From Liolophura sinensis (Eukaryota > Mollusca > Polyplacophora > Chitonida > Chitonidae), in contig NC_088299.1 in NCBI RefSeq assembly GCF_032854445.1, positions 17,787,608-17,851,607 on the forward strand: a DNA stretch of 64,000 nt, read 5' to 3'. The notes under the pieces were generated by a model. It searched no databases. It had not been told where the DNA came from and saw nothing but the letters and a program-made list of their open reading frames with translations. The position numbers and the translations under genes are program-made. Positions 37,001 through 50,800 of the stretch are shown one piece after another. Numbering within the stretch: position 1 is the stretch's first letter; each line of letters begins with the position of its first letter.

Positions 37001-38704
37001 AAAGAAGTATCGATGTGGTGCCATCACCAGCTAAACTACACATCATCATGAAGGCAAATTATTGTGAAACCATCCTCGGCTGTTATTATGTAGAAAGCCC
37101 TGTTTGCAGCATCGAAGAGATATAAAAGACCCAATTCATTCTGGGCATAACTGTCTGATCTTCATATACATGTATGAAATATTAGGCCCCACTAACAATG
37201 TTAGCATGGGAATCCTTAAATGATTAGTGTCCAGATTTATTATTTATTAATAATTAGCTATACCCTTGTATACATTGTTAAATTGAGTGTAAAAAAGATA
37301 TTGAAAAAAACTACATACAAGATGTCAGAGCTTTGCAATTTAGTTCAGTGTTAAAAAAGTTACTGGAGTGACAGCAAGCATATCATCTTTGTCCACGAAA
37401 TGGTTTGCTGTTTGGCATACGGTTGTAAAAACAGGTGGTCAAAGAAACCTAGAGTTAGTTTTTTCAAGTCTCCTCATTTTACAGCTCAAAGCTACGAGAG
37501 GAATACGGCTGATTTCCAAAACGGCACCCACACATAGCAGTTATAAAATACTATCATTAACTGAATTGAAAACTGATAGATACTAAATCTCTGTACATCA
37601 TACGTGTTTATACTCTACGCGATCATATGCCTCCTATATAGACATAGGCTATTTGCCCAAAATAACATGTCTCGGCCGTTGTCATGGAATATAGGTATGA
37701 ATTTAGAAACCATTTAGAATAGAATGATTTTTACTGTGAAGTGGATAAAAAGCAAGTAGTAAATAAATATTAAATCTTAAGAGGAACACACAAAATGTAC
37801 AGTGTAACACAGGGCAACAACTTTAATACCAGTCCATCTATTACCAGTGCTCCTGAAAATGCCTGGACAAAGATCAAAATCAACATCTAAAAACTCAGAA
37901 TCTAGAGTCTGGCTAGAGATGCCAGTGTCATAAATTGGAACAATGTGCACAATGGGTTCAAATTAGTATGGAAGTACATTTACTTTCATGTAGCTACATG
38001 TAGAATTAAATAGCCGGGAGAGTTACGAGGAGAAACTGCTCCTAATGTGTCGGATAGACAGTAAGCCACATTTACTGCATCTTCACATGCATAAATCGAC
38101 CGAATCAACAGAATGGTCCCCATAATCAACTAACCTCTTTTGCACCTCGCTGAACCAAAATCGATCCATGACAACTGCACAAATTCTCAAAATAAATACA
38201 TTTTCGACACTACCCCCACTGTGGCCACCTGCCACCATTTTGATCACCTGGGAGAATGAACGATTAGCGCCATCTGATGTCTGGGGGAGGGAGCCAGTCA
38301 AACGGGCGACCAGATTTGCCTAGTGTTACTGTAATGATTTTCGTATGTATTATCTCCGTTGAACAACCATATTTTTTCTATTCTCATATCGGTCACGTGA
38401 CTTGTATGTACAACTATTAGAACGAGGCCAGCCTAGGAAATAACCGATCAACGTTGTGCTTGTGATAAATCGGCAGACGAAAAGATGACATAGTCTTTAC
38501 CACTGCACAGACGGAGGCTAACGAAAATTGGACCATAGCTAATGTCTAATAGACGTGGCGAATCAGCAGGAACAAAATTGTAACTTTAAAGTTTAGTCAT
38601 TACCTTTTGTCTCCATAATATGATTCTAGTTGCCTCAAAGTTTGCTTATACAGTTTACAAACTCTCTGTCCGTGAGACAAGACGCGTGTTTGCAAGTAAG
38701 ACAT
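34092..38704 (-). CDS. NDUFB9: NADH dehydrogenase 1 beta subcomplex subunit 9 (LYR protein), four exons, 144 aa
   Basis: Minus-strand exons: 38604-38704, 35450-35592, 34721-34776, 34092-34226; all GT-AG and phase consistent, stop at 34092-34094. It is an accessory subunit of mitochondrial respiratory complex I, located in the membrane arm. Seen: the LYR-type N-terminus KLYKQTLRQLESYY (residues ~17-30; LYK, as in human), then RYWYRYNCVLMRARFDENKD, NQHVQPVKFPNSPGGVAYG, and YDTWAPLEKAQYPEYFARRE, each collinear with human NDUFB9 (179 aa). The C-terminus ends at ~144 aa, shorter than human by the tail. Exon 1 is short and sits 3 kb upstream of exon 2. Intron 1 contains a large minisatellite (35600-36556) that directly abuts the exon-2 acceptor. 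The start codon lies 141 bp from the FANCA start on the other strand. Confidence 0.92.
35600..36556 (-). repeat. ~50-58-bp minisatellite (~18 copies) in NDUFB9 intron 1, abutting the exon-2 acceptor
   Basis: On the minus strand the unit reads about GACTGAATGTGTCTGAACA, a variable middle, GGTGCAGGCTTGTGTTTTCAG. Each unit therefore ends in a pyrimidine-rich TTTTCAG. The copy nearest the gene ends in the true acceptor (TTTTTTCCAG|, exon 2 starts at 35592). Near the exon the period is 50 bp, elsewhere ~54-58 bp. It makes several short open frames on the plus strand, which I do not regard as genes. Confidence 0.85.
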
Positions 38705-38845
38705 TCTGAACTTTCCTGCAAAGTCAACCGATGTCACAGCGCCTTGCCGACGTTCTGGCCAAAACTTCTGCAAACGATGTGCTCATTGGCTGAGCAAAAA
38801 CTGTCATGTGTACTTCTGCTGAGTGGTGCCGCGGGAAAGAGAAAG
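38705..38845. promoter_or_regulatory. Bidirectional NDUFB9/FANCA promoter
   Basis: Only 141 bp separate the divergent start codons, so both 5'UTRs and the core promoter must share this interval unless hidden 5'UTR exons exist. It contains an inverted CCAAT box (ATTGG, 38785-38789) and a perfect E2F-type element GCGGGAAA (38831-38838) just 7 bp before the FANCA ATG; no TATA box is seen. Mammalian Fanconi genes are known E2F/Rb targets. Co-regulation of the two genes here is inference. Confidence 0.6.
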
Positions 38846-41800
38846 ATGGCGAGCAGGAAAAGGAGAAGTGACAGCGAGGCAAAAGTTGAAGCCAAAAGAC
38901 GCTTTGATTTCTTGATCAGTACGTTCTTCTAAACGAAGGATTGACAGGAGCGTTTTTATAGATTACTGGTCGGATAATTCGCTTTTACAACTGACAGTAA
39001 AAGTTAGTCGGTCGGAATGAAAAGTGTTATTTTTAATTTAAGTTTTAAAGTCAAAAAAAAAAAACAAAAACCCCAATGTAGAACCTTACACGGAAATTTT
39101 TATCCAGTAGGCCCCTATTTGTAAAATTCAGTACTAGATCTGTAGCTGTAGACACAGTAAGCGGTCAAAGAACTATTGTCATTGATTACAGTGTGATTGA
39201 AGGGCATAGTTTTTTCCTTGAATAGGCCTATATTTAAAATTAAGTCATTTCTGGAGAGTCTCTCATGTCTTGCATATATATATATGTATATGTCATTGAC
39301 ATCCAATTTTAGCTGAATCATTATTTCAAGAATTTTGTATGTTGTGGGTTTAACCGAGAGACAAGGTGGAGAACGTCTCAAACCAACTCCACTAAATGAT
39401 GTGATTTTACACTCAGGCTGGTTGTTCAGTTCATTAATTATGGCTCTCCTGAACTCACTAGCTGTTCCTACTGGAACCTTTGGTACAGTATGATGTCTTT
39501 CAGCTGTGTACGGTACCATGTCTCACCCAAACCCGTATGAACTCTCAAAAAGACTCTTGAAATGCTGATGTGCCTTATGCCTAAAAAGTGGTTGTCATCG
39601 ATTTTATACCTGAACCCAGTTCTGCATTTAAAAGCATTAATCTGAAAGATGATAATAACTACCACGACAGATGATGATGACTACCATGACATGATGATGA
39701 CTACCATGACATGATAACTACCCTGACAGATGATGATGACTACCATGACAGATGATGACTACCATGAAAGATGATGACCACCATGACAGATGATAATAAC
39801 TTCCATGACATGATGATAACTACCATGACAGATGATGACTACCATGACAGATGATGATAACTACCATGATAGATGATAATAACTACCATGACACATGATA
39901 ATAGCTACCATGACATGATGATAACTACCATGACGCATGATAATAACTACCATGACAAATAGTGATAACTGCCATGACAACGCTCATGACTAGTCACCAT
40001 GCAAGTTTTCAAGTTACATGTATAATTAGCAGTCTGCAAGTGCTTTGTCATATTTGTGGAGGAAAGCCCAGACTCACATCTGGTTACTGTCAAAAGTCGA
40101 TAGTAACTGTCACCATCACATTAAATTAAAATTTCCATGATAGCTATATAATCAGCTTAGCATTCAAGGACTTAATGGAACCAGGCCCAGGCAGGTAAGG
40201 ACTGAAGGCCTGCAAAGTGGTGAAAAAATATGGCAACCCTTGTCCATCTACTGATAGGCACAATGTGTTATTTTAAAGTTCTTACATTCAGTGTAAGTGT
40301 AACTGCACTCCTGTCTGTCAAACAATCATGGTGCAAATTTCACCTCCTTCCTACTCATGGCGATCAATCTCACCTCTGTTGTTCATTTCTGTGTCATTCT
40401 GCAAAGGAATCTCAGTTGCTGTCATCTTTATACACTACCAGTGAAATTAATTAATTCCTCGTCTTGTGGTCACATTCGAACTTTGTCGAAACCAAATGCC
40501 TTGCCGTAGACAGCAGTTTTGAAATGTTGTGTAATGCAGGTTACTCATAGTTTTGACATATAACCAAGTCCTAGCATTGAAATCACCCCAGAAAAAGATT
40601 ATATTTCATCAGGGGGTTAGCCACAATTGTGAAAGAGAGTGTCTAAACATCCCTTTTTGAAGCCATTTTATAATAGCAAGGTGTCCAGATTTCATTTTCT
40701 CCTATCTCTCACCTTAAAAGTGCTGAAAACAGGGTGTTCAAATGGCACCTGTGTTCTGTTGGGCAGGTAGCTGGCTATAACCTTACGATTTCCATTGCTG
40801 TTGTAGTTTATTGTGTTCAGTGTCAGGCGTAAAGCCCTAATCATTCATTCAGTGTCAGGAGTAAAGCCCTAATCATTCATTCAGTGTCAAGAGATGTATC
40901 TTGAAGGCTGGCTTATTCCAGCTTAGCCTATCTTGTTCATCAGCATTAAACTAGTTACCTGTTTTTGTTTAGCAGACACTAATTTCATTACCTGTCACAC
41001 CTTGTTTTTTTTAATTGGTGGCAGGCTACATGTACCTAATGTTTTTCATAATACATATTGTTGACAGCTTTCATCACAGATTGTTCAATTTTATTGTTCA
41101 TTACTGTTTGATGGACTTACAGGTACATAATCTTACTTATGTGTTGTGCTCTATAGCTGCTGGTGTGTTCCCATCTATGTGTTTGTTTCAGATTCCCGTA
41201 GATCTGAATGTCTCTCAGAGAACAGTAAACTGGCCTTGCAGGATGCTGTCTTCCAGTTGATAGCTCACCATCAAGACGTGGATGGACTATTGGCTGAGGT
41301 ACCGTTTTCGTTGTATGAAATTGAATGTGTTTGCTTGTGTGAGGGAACAGAAGGTGACTTTGTGAGACTTTGGTAACAGTGAGCAATGACTGGTGCTAGG
41401 GGGCCATTTGAGCTGTCTTACATTGGTTGAAAGTTATTTGTGTGCTTGTGTGAGGGAACAGAAGGTGACTTTGTGAGACTTTGCTATGTCAAATACATGT
41501 TCCCATATTCTCATGTCCCTTGTTTTAATACTTATTGCTATTGCCTGATAATTTTGTAGTGTGATGATCATGGCAGAGCCCAGACTGGCCATAAGGAAAA
41601 AGGAGCCCTGCCTGATAGTGTTGATGAAAATCTGTCTTCTCGGAATGATCCATCCTCCATGACAGGTCAGTTAACAATGATTCACGTATTGGGAGAGTAA
41701 CACAAGGCTGGGAGATGTCTTAACAGGTTACCCACAATTTTACAGACTCTTAATATTACATGTTAGGTGTATATTACAATAAGAGATGCAGTGCTCAAGT

Positions 41801-44800
41801 GTTTGCATGTAATACATGTTTCAGTGAAAAAGAAAAGCCTTCTGAAGTATGGTTTTATACAACAATCTAACAAGCATATAATTTCTGGAGTGTGTGTGTG
41901 TGTTACAAGTGTAGTTAGGTCTGTTGTTATACATGCACATGGACTTCTCAGTTTTGATTGTTTTATAAAGGAGATGAGAAATGTGTTAAATGTTTATTTT
42001 AGTGTTAGTAGTTTTCATTTTGTCTTTTTTAATGAATGATGACAAGTGTGCTAATAGTGTATTGAATCTGTTGTAGTTTTCAGTTTGACTAGTTTAATCA
42101 GGGACAAGTCTAGGATTCTGAACTCACCTGTATCTGTTGTTGCTCCTAACGTCTGTGCTGGGAAGCTGACAGACATGGTGGGGAAGAGGCGAGTTTTTAA
42201 GACAGGAAATGAGACAGCCAAGCGTACCCCTGGGGGACTGACATCAACTGATAAGGTGGGAGAGGCAAGATACATAGCTATTGTTGTCTCCAAGCTTGAT
42301 ACATAAAAATCATTTCTTGCAAGCTCAGCATTATCCTAGGAGGCCAGTTCTTCTTTTGCAACATTTTAATTGTGCAATTTAATTTTAATAAGTCCTAGAT
42401 CTTTTCCTGTAAGCTTGACATATTGTAGAGATCATTGATCTTTTCTTGCAAGTTTCACATATTTGTAGGATTATTTTTGTACGCTTGTCATGACTGTCCT
42501 GCGAACTTGTCCGGATTACGTGAAGAATAAAAGATTGCAGACAAGGGCTCTATAATAAGTGGATACAAGCCAAAGGAGAGGTGTTCACAAACTTCTTACT
42601 GTGATTTGTACTATACCTGGTAGAAACTGAGTACCTAGTAGAATAACAAAGTTTAATTTACCAAAAGTTCAAAAAGTTTACTGGGCCCTGAGAAGAGGAG
42701 CTTGATACATAGTTTTACCTAGCCAATTTTTGGAGCGTGATATACATGTGTAATGACATTTAAACAATTCTCATTATTACTATGTACTACATTGTGTGTA
42801 ATGTATTAACTCAAATTTCAGAAGCAGTGTCTAATAATAGTGAAGACAGCTGAAGAATTTGTGAGGAAGGACAGTTTTAATCAGCTGCATTTTACAAAGC
42901 TTATATGTAAAGAGGTAAGTACCAGTCTGCCCATTGCAGTGCTTCTGATAACCAACCAGTGCATGTAGTTCTCTTCTCTATTCTTTACTGTGATACCACT
43001 AATAATCATTTCTTCAACCTCCCTGCCACATTGAGGGATGTTGTAGGCAGATATTACATTTAGTACAATAACCAAAAGCTGTATTTCAGTTTTTTTCTGT
43101 AAATACTGTGTAACCTCGCTACAGTGCGCTGCTTTGGAGACAAATTCCTGAGTGTTTTTAGGCTACCTCGTGCTGCAATGAAATGGCCTTGAGATCCAGC
43201 TTCGATAAATCTTACAGGTCATGATTTTGACATTGAACGATGTTATATCGATGCAAAATGTGTTTTGTCAAATGCTTTCTTATTGTTAGTTTACCATAAA
43301 CGCCTGAGATTTTGTGTTACCTAAGGATTCAAGCATTTCAGCACCGCCCTACGAGTTGTATCGCATGAAGCTAGCCTCGTATCGTGTAATCACAGGCCTG
43401 AGCTGATCTACAGAACTCGGAGCAAAGTTAAACATTTCCACAAGCTGAATTCAAGTGACTTAGTTTCATCCACTTTATTTTTAAAGAAAAAAAGCTACAT
43501 CACATTTGGCATCCAATTTGTCCATGTCTGCTTGCATCAGAAGTAATTCCTGGAGCTTAAATGCCTCATATTCAAAATGGTGGACTGCAGACGACTCTCA
43601 ACTCGATCACGTGACCACGTCATAGCAACTGAACAGAAATAAAATCATAATGTTCAGCATTTTAATGTATATCATGCTAAATCAATGTATTAAACGAAGG
43701 AAAGGGGGAAAAAATTAAGAAGCTATTCTCAAATATTTGTGTGAGTTCATCTCAACTCTCACATGTCAACACGCCAGTAAGCCAATTCTCACTCTCTGTA
43801 GTTTGACACCTCGCTTTATAGCCATTCAGTAATGTGATTAAAGTTATCAGCATTTACTGAAAGTGTACAGATATTAATCCCTTTACGAGGCATGCCTGTC
43901 ACAGTGAGCAAAATTTGTTCTGCTTTGCCGACGAAGCCACACATGCGGATGTAATGCTGTAATAACAACGTCATGCGCGTTTTCTCACAAAGAAGAGGTA
44001 ACCAGTTATAACCACTTCCATCATTACAAAAAATCCATTTCTTTCTGCTTATACTCGGGTAATATTCAGTAGCTTAAGCCTAAAATATCAAATGCCGGTA
44101 ACACATGGATCACACACCAACAGTAAGAAATGATGTCGCCTTATTTATGTACATTTCTTGGTGAAAAATCTTTATTCGTTTGCAGTTTTGGCTGTTCTTA
44201 TATGACAGTACACCACAAATTTGGGGAGACGAGATTTGGGTTGCATTCTATCCCATTACGCGCTATATTGAGGCATCTTTTTGCGAGGCTACACTGTGTA
44301 TATATATGAAGATAAATGTGAATGCAAATTTACCTATGTCTTTTGACAGGGAATATGAAACTTGATATGTAAAATGCAAATATACCCATGTCTTCTCAGG
44401 CAATAATGAAACTTGATCAGTAATGCAAATATACCCATGTCTTCTAACAGGCAATAATGAAACTTGATCAGTAAAATGCAAAGATACCAATGTCTTGTAA
44501 CAGGCAATAATGAAACGTGATCAGTAATGCAAATATACCCATGTCTTCTGACAGGGAATCATGAAACTTGATCAGTAATGATGCGATTGAGCAGTACTGG
44601 TAGATTCAGGCAGACATGGCACATGATTTACATCAAGAAAAAGAAGTTAATTAAAATCACAAAACATTTAGTTATGGACTATTTAGTACAGAGAATATAT
44701 ACATAGGTGAGAGTTCATTGTTTGAAAACTCCAACTGATGATTATTGTGAATAATTTAGCCAGGCAGTATAGCTTGTTAGATTGTTGTCTGACACTGTCA

Positions 44801-47800
44801 GATGAAAGAGCGGCAGATGTATCAGTTTCCATGTGCTGAAATGGCTTTAATTCGTGTGGGTTCAACAAATACAGCATAGATTTCATGGAATACATAGATA
44901 CGCATGTACCTCCAAAGTTTTCTTATCATGTCGGTAGATATTACATGCTCACATTTGTCTTGCTATTCAGGATTACCTGCCCTTGTTTGTGACCTGGCAG
45001 CTGCACAGCTCCGGAGTGATGCCCTTGGATATGTTCCTAGTAGAGTACGGATACAGTAAACTCTTGGCAACAGTCTGTTCAAACCTGCGTCTGATAGGGT
45101 GCAGCATTTGTGCCACGTTTTTTTTTTTTTGGTTTTTTTTTTTTTAAAGAGGTTTAAAGTGTAACATTATTGTGACAGTTTTGACACAGTACAATTTTGG
45201 GGGCTGCTGTGTTTCAGTTGGTTAGCGCGCTAGTGCAGCATCATGACCCAGAAGCCTCTCACCAATGCGGTCGCGTGAGTTCAGCACATGCTGGCTTTCT
45301 CTCCGGCCGTAAGTATGAAGGTCTTCAGCAACCTGCATATGGTTGTGGGTTCCCCTGGGCACTGCCCGGTTTCCTCCCACCATAATGCTGGCCGCCGTCG
45401 TATAAGTGAAATATTCTTGCGTACGGCGTAAAACACCAATCAAATAAATCAGATAAATAAACAGTACTATTAGTATTTCAGGGAAGACTGTTCAGTATTG
45501 TTATGACATTGTGTTGTCATTATTTGTGTATTGTGTTAGTTTGCAACTCACACACATTTACTGTTACATTGCACTGTTGTAATTTTACTGTTGTCAGTGT
45601 TTTTGTATCTAATTAAAGGCGTCTGTTTTTATCTTCTTTTCTTTTCAGAAAGCAGAACGACAGCAAGTTTGTAAGATGTTTTTGTGAACAGCTGAGAGAT
45701 AGTTATGAAGGCCATGAAGATGAGCAATCAAATATTATTAAAGGTTTGAAATAATGTAATGTGCCATTTCAAACAGGTGAAATATTGGCTCGATTGTTTA
45801 ATTAAGTTGAATTTGGTTTTTGTAATGAAAGTAAAAATTCCTTAGTGAAACCTAAAGATGTTAAGATAGATATCCTGCTTATATTTTGTACTTGCGGATG
45901 AAAAAGTGGATATTACGCAGTGTAAAATATCTTTCTATTCAGAAGGATATCCTGTCTTTCCTTCATATTAGGAAGAGTTCATGTATCATAGACATTGGGA
46001 TGTTTTATTGTATTTGTCCCAAAATTTTGCTCATGACTAAGTTAATTATTTTGCATGTGTTCTATTTTCTTACTAAAATATGTTGACATTTTTTTGGAAG
46101 GTATGGTTACATGGTATAATCCTGATCCAAGAAAGTTTCAGTACCAACAAATTTATGACCTTTATTTGCCTTTAAAAATGTATTTAGCAAACACACATGT
46201 GCCTTATTGATACCTTATTTCAGAGATTTTCAGCTTCCTAGTTTCAAAGGATTTAGTGAAAGTAATGAAGATAGCTCAGGTGTGAGAAAGGTGAGAATTC
46301 ATTCATAAACAGTGTTGGACTTTTGGACCTGGAATGAATTAAAAACAGTTTTCATTAATTTTTTGTGTTATTTTTTTTTTTGTTTGAGTCTCATGTGGCT
46401 GAAAAGCTTGAAATGAGATGACATACTGACATGTTGAGCCGGTAGTTATTGGTATTGCAAGCGTTAGGAACTAATCGTGATTTCAAGTGGTATAAACAAA
46501 AATGAATAAACACCAAGACCATGGTAGTCAATACAGCACTGTTCCCAGATAATTTCTGAGACATAAATAAAGTCATATGGTCGTTGTGATAGGTTTGCAA
46601 TAATGGGACAGTGTCATGGTACATGTAGGAGTTGAATCATCATGGAAGTCTCAATCAGCTGGCAGTTCTCATCCATTGATTGGTTGATTTCTGTAAGTTG
46701 ATGTAACAAATAATGTTGTTCACAGTGATTGAGCAAACCAACATGCTTTTGTATGTAAAACAATGCGTGAAATTTTGTTTTTGTGGTGATCCAGCCTGAT
46801 TTGTTCACGCCCTTATGGTTTTAAAATATGTTGTATTTGTTTTGTAAATCTGTTTATTTATCAATTTGATTGATTTTATCTGGTGTTTTTGCGCTGTTTT
46901 TCAGATAAGTGTTGCTGTACTGGAACTATGGCTCTCAGGTAGGATGAGCACTAAAGTATATAACTGTTGCTGTTTTCGTCAAAGAATAATGTGAAATCAA
47001 ACATAGTTGCAGGTGTGTAAATTGTAATTTATGCTAATTTCAAGTGCAAATCTGAGGAACTGTATTAAACTCACATCCTACTGATGGAAACTTTGACTGT
47101 TCACAGATATTGTGGATTCTGTCACTCATCCAATCACAGAAGCACCTGACAGCAAGAAACCAGGGATGGAAACACCAGTTCAGATCCAGACTGAGGTCAG
47201 CGAGACTAACCACAGCTTTATCAACCTTCTGATGTCATCAAAACAACTCTGCCAAAGCACTTTGAAGAGATTTTCTACCCACCTTATTTACCATTTGGTG
47301 AAACAAGGATCTGACTTGAAAGGTAAGATGAATGTTCAGACGTGACTCAGTGATAATGCGATTGATCACTGTCCACTAGCACACAAGAGTTGTAGGTTTA
47401 TTTTCAGACAGGAAGTCTCTAGATTCCCCTGCTCTCGATATTCTTAAAGCATTTATGGCATTTAGCATTTTATGAGATTCAGGGGGCCATTTGCACAGCC
47501 TTGTGTTGGTTGAAGACCACTCGCCTTCCACCAGTATGGTGTGCAGATTTGTGTGTCACACCTGTGAATGTTTGTCGTCAGCTGTCCAAATGTCATCAGT
47601 TTACCAACGTTTGTCGGTAGCTTTCCAAATGTCATCAGTGTACTAACGTTTGTCGGTAGCTTTTCAAATGTCATCAGTTTGCTAACGTTTGTCGGTAGCT
47701 GTCCAAATGTCATCAGTTTACCAACGTTTGTCAGTAGCTGTCCAAATGTCATCAGTTTACCAATGTTTGTCGGTAGCTGTCCAAATGTCATCAGTTTACC

Positions 47801-50800
47801 AACGTTTGTCGGTAGCTGTCCAAATGTCATCAGTTTACTAACAACACTCCAGTTTCCTATACTGATAAAACAGACTGTCATCGTGTAAGTCAAAATTCCT
47901 AGGTTTTACGTTAAAAACACAGTCAATAAAGTAAATGAAAATGGATGTCGTGTATTGTGTTCAGTATGGTGAAGATACAGGTACATTGTAACCTGGAGTC
48001 CCCCGATTTTTTTTGGATGATTTTGTTGTGTTAAACGAGGTCCAACTAGTGTGCTCCAACTTATGCATAGCGGTTATGTCAAAACGGTTTGAAAAAACCT
48101 TGCGATCTCAAGCAACTGACACCATGTGGATGCAAGCACGTATAGATCAAAAGAACTGTATACAGCTGGATACTTAAGGTTTGCAGAAAAGTAAAACATG
48201 TTCATTTGCTTAGTCAGCAGTTGTCAGTGACCATAATATATACATATATATGTTTGATTGATGTTTTATGCCGGTCTGTACCTGAAGTGCCTGTTTGAAA
48301 ATTTTCCTTGAAGGCAGATTGTATGGTATTGCCCGTTTATGTTTTAGTATCAGAGGCTATACAGAATCAACACCAGTGGACGTATGCAAAGTCCACCAGA
48401 ATTCTTAACATCTCTTATAAAACAGGTAAAAAAGATAGTTTGCCAATTTAAGTCTATTTCAATGATGTTTCTTAATCAGAAATCGTTTTCTCTAGTCGTC
48501 CATTGTAAATTAAGACAGAAATTCGAAGTACTATTCTTTAAAGGCAAACACAGATAAACACATAATTACTTTCTTAACTTGTTTAAAACAGTGGCGATAA
48601 ACTAAACATTATTATCAAAACTTGTGAACGTGTGAATATTCTATTGTGTGGCCTTCTTGTTTTTTGTGACAATACCTTTGTAAGTTTTAGTTTGTGTCGT
48701 ACCCTGAGTGTCAGCGTCTAATAACTGGGAGGGCAATGTTGAACAAAATTTGGTATTTTAAAACGTACTGCCGGTATTGAGATCAAGGTTAGCGCACATA
48801 TAGAGCACAATAACACCAGGGGGATATTCTGTCATTGATTCAGTGTGTACATATTAAATAACGTACCTTACCAATTTTGGGACTTAGTGTATTATGTATT
48901 ACAATCTGAGTTAAACAACATGTTAGCGGTGGTATCACAGAACGTATAGCATGTATTGACCTGAAGTTTTACGTGCATGTAAGGCACAATGTCCCATCAC
49001 TGATGCTCTGTGTGCATATTGATTACAGTAAATTACCAAATTCATGATTTCATTTATTATGTATTGAGCTGAAGTTCTGTGTTCATGTATCTGTTCGGAG
49101 CCTTGCTACCAAATATAAGTTAGGTGCTGTGATCTTTGGAAGTGTAACAGCTTGCCAGGTGTTTGTTGTTTACCCTGGCAACTCCAGTTTTCTCCACTCA
49201 AGAAAATGACCACATTGGTATATGTGCACAGGTTTTGGCATTTGGCATTGGCAATGGTCAAATAAATATATGTGAGGCCCGTTAGTACTTGTATATCCTG
49301 TTTTGTTTTGTTCACAGTTGTTTCTGTTGATGACATCAGAGGAGATTGGGAATGTACTGAGTACAGTTGTTCAGCAGCAGGAGCTGGGATGGCGCTTTAC
49401 CCTAACGCTCACCTCCACATTTCTCCTCTGTTATCCTGATGCCCCAAACATGGTGAAAGGTGATTTACCTGTAATCTGGCACAGATCAGTGCCTCCATAT
49501 TGAGTGTCCTCTGTTATCCTGATGCCCCAAACGTTGTTAAAGGTGATTTACCTGTAATCTGGCACAGATCAGTGCCTCCATATTGAGTCTGCTCTGTTAT
49601 CCTGATGCCCCAAACGTTGTTAAAGGTGATTTACCTGTAATCTGGCACAGATCAGTGCCTCCATATTGAGTCTCCTCTGTTATCCTGATGCCCCAAATGT
49701 TGTAAAAGGTGATTTACCTGTAATCTGGCACAGATCAGTGCCTCCATATTGAGTCTCCTCTGTTATCCTGACACCCCAAATGTTGTAAAAGGTGATTTAC
49801 CTGTAATCTGGCACAGATCAGTGCCTCCATATTGAGTCTCCTCTGTTATCCTGATGCCCCAAATGTTGTAAAAGGTGATTTACCTGTAATCTGGCACAGA
49901 TCAGTGCCTCCATATTGAGTCTCCTGTTATCCTGACACCTCAAACGTTGTGAAAGGTGTTTAACCTGTAATCTGGCACAGATCAGTGCCTCCATATTGAG
50001 TCTCCTCTGTTATCCTGACACCTCAAACGTTGTAAAAGGTGATTTACCTGTAATCTGGCACAGATCAGTGCCTCCATATTGAGTGTCCTCTGTTATCCTG
50101 ACACCTCAAACGTGAAAGGTGATTTACCTGTAATCTGGCACAGATCAGTGCCTCCATATTGAGTGTCCTCTGTTATCGTGACACCTCAAACGTTGTGAAA
50201 AGTGATTTACCTGTAATCTGGCACAGATCATTGCATCCATATTGAGTCTCCTCTGTTATCCTGACACCTCAAACGTTGTGAAAGGTGATTTACCTGTAAT
50301 CTGGCACAGATCAGTGCCTCCATATTGAGTCTCCTCTGTTATCCTGACACCTCAAATGTTGTGAAAGGTGTTTAACCTGTAATCTGGCGTAGATCAGTGC
50401 CTCCATATTGAGTCTGCTCTGTTATCCTGACACCTCAAATGTTGTGAAAGGTGATTTACCTGTAATCTGGCACAGATCAGTGCCTCCATATTGAGTCTGC
50501 TCTGTTATCCTGACACCTCAAATGTTGTGAAAGGTGATTTACCTGTAATCTGGCACAGATCAGTGCCTCCATATTGAGTCTGCTCTGTTATCCTGACACC
50601 TCAAATGTTGTGAAAGGTGATTTACCTGTAATCTGGCACAGATCAGTGCCTCCATATTGAGTCTGCTCTGTTATCCTGACACCTCAAACGTTGTGAAAGG
50701 TGTTTAATCTGTAATCTGGCACAGATCAGTGCCTCCATATTGAGTCTCCTGTTATCCTGACACCTCAAACGTTGTGAAAGGTGATTTACCTGTAATCTGG

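Noticed and set aside
36797-37049. Minus-strand frame with LVKQGQIKSKATQSVSDALK in NDUFB9 intron 1
   Set aside because: No family recognised, and NDUFB9 exons 1 and 2 join in phase without it.
38083-38301. Minus-strand frame with MDRFWFSEVQKR just before a GTTAGT donor, as NDUFB9 exon 1
   Set aside because: It lacks the LYR-type motif. The segment 38604-38704 encodes the expected N-terminus (KLYKQTLRQLE) and joins exon 2 in phase.
47560-47850. CRISPR-like appearance of short regular repeats (here and at 19.0, 35.6 and 55.2 kb)
   Set aside because: The units are head-to-tail tandem copies without unique spacers, lie in or near animal genes, and have no cas genes; they are minisatellites.
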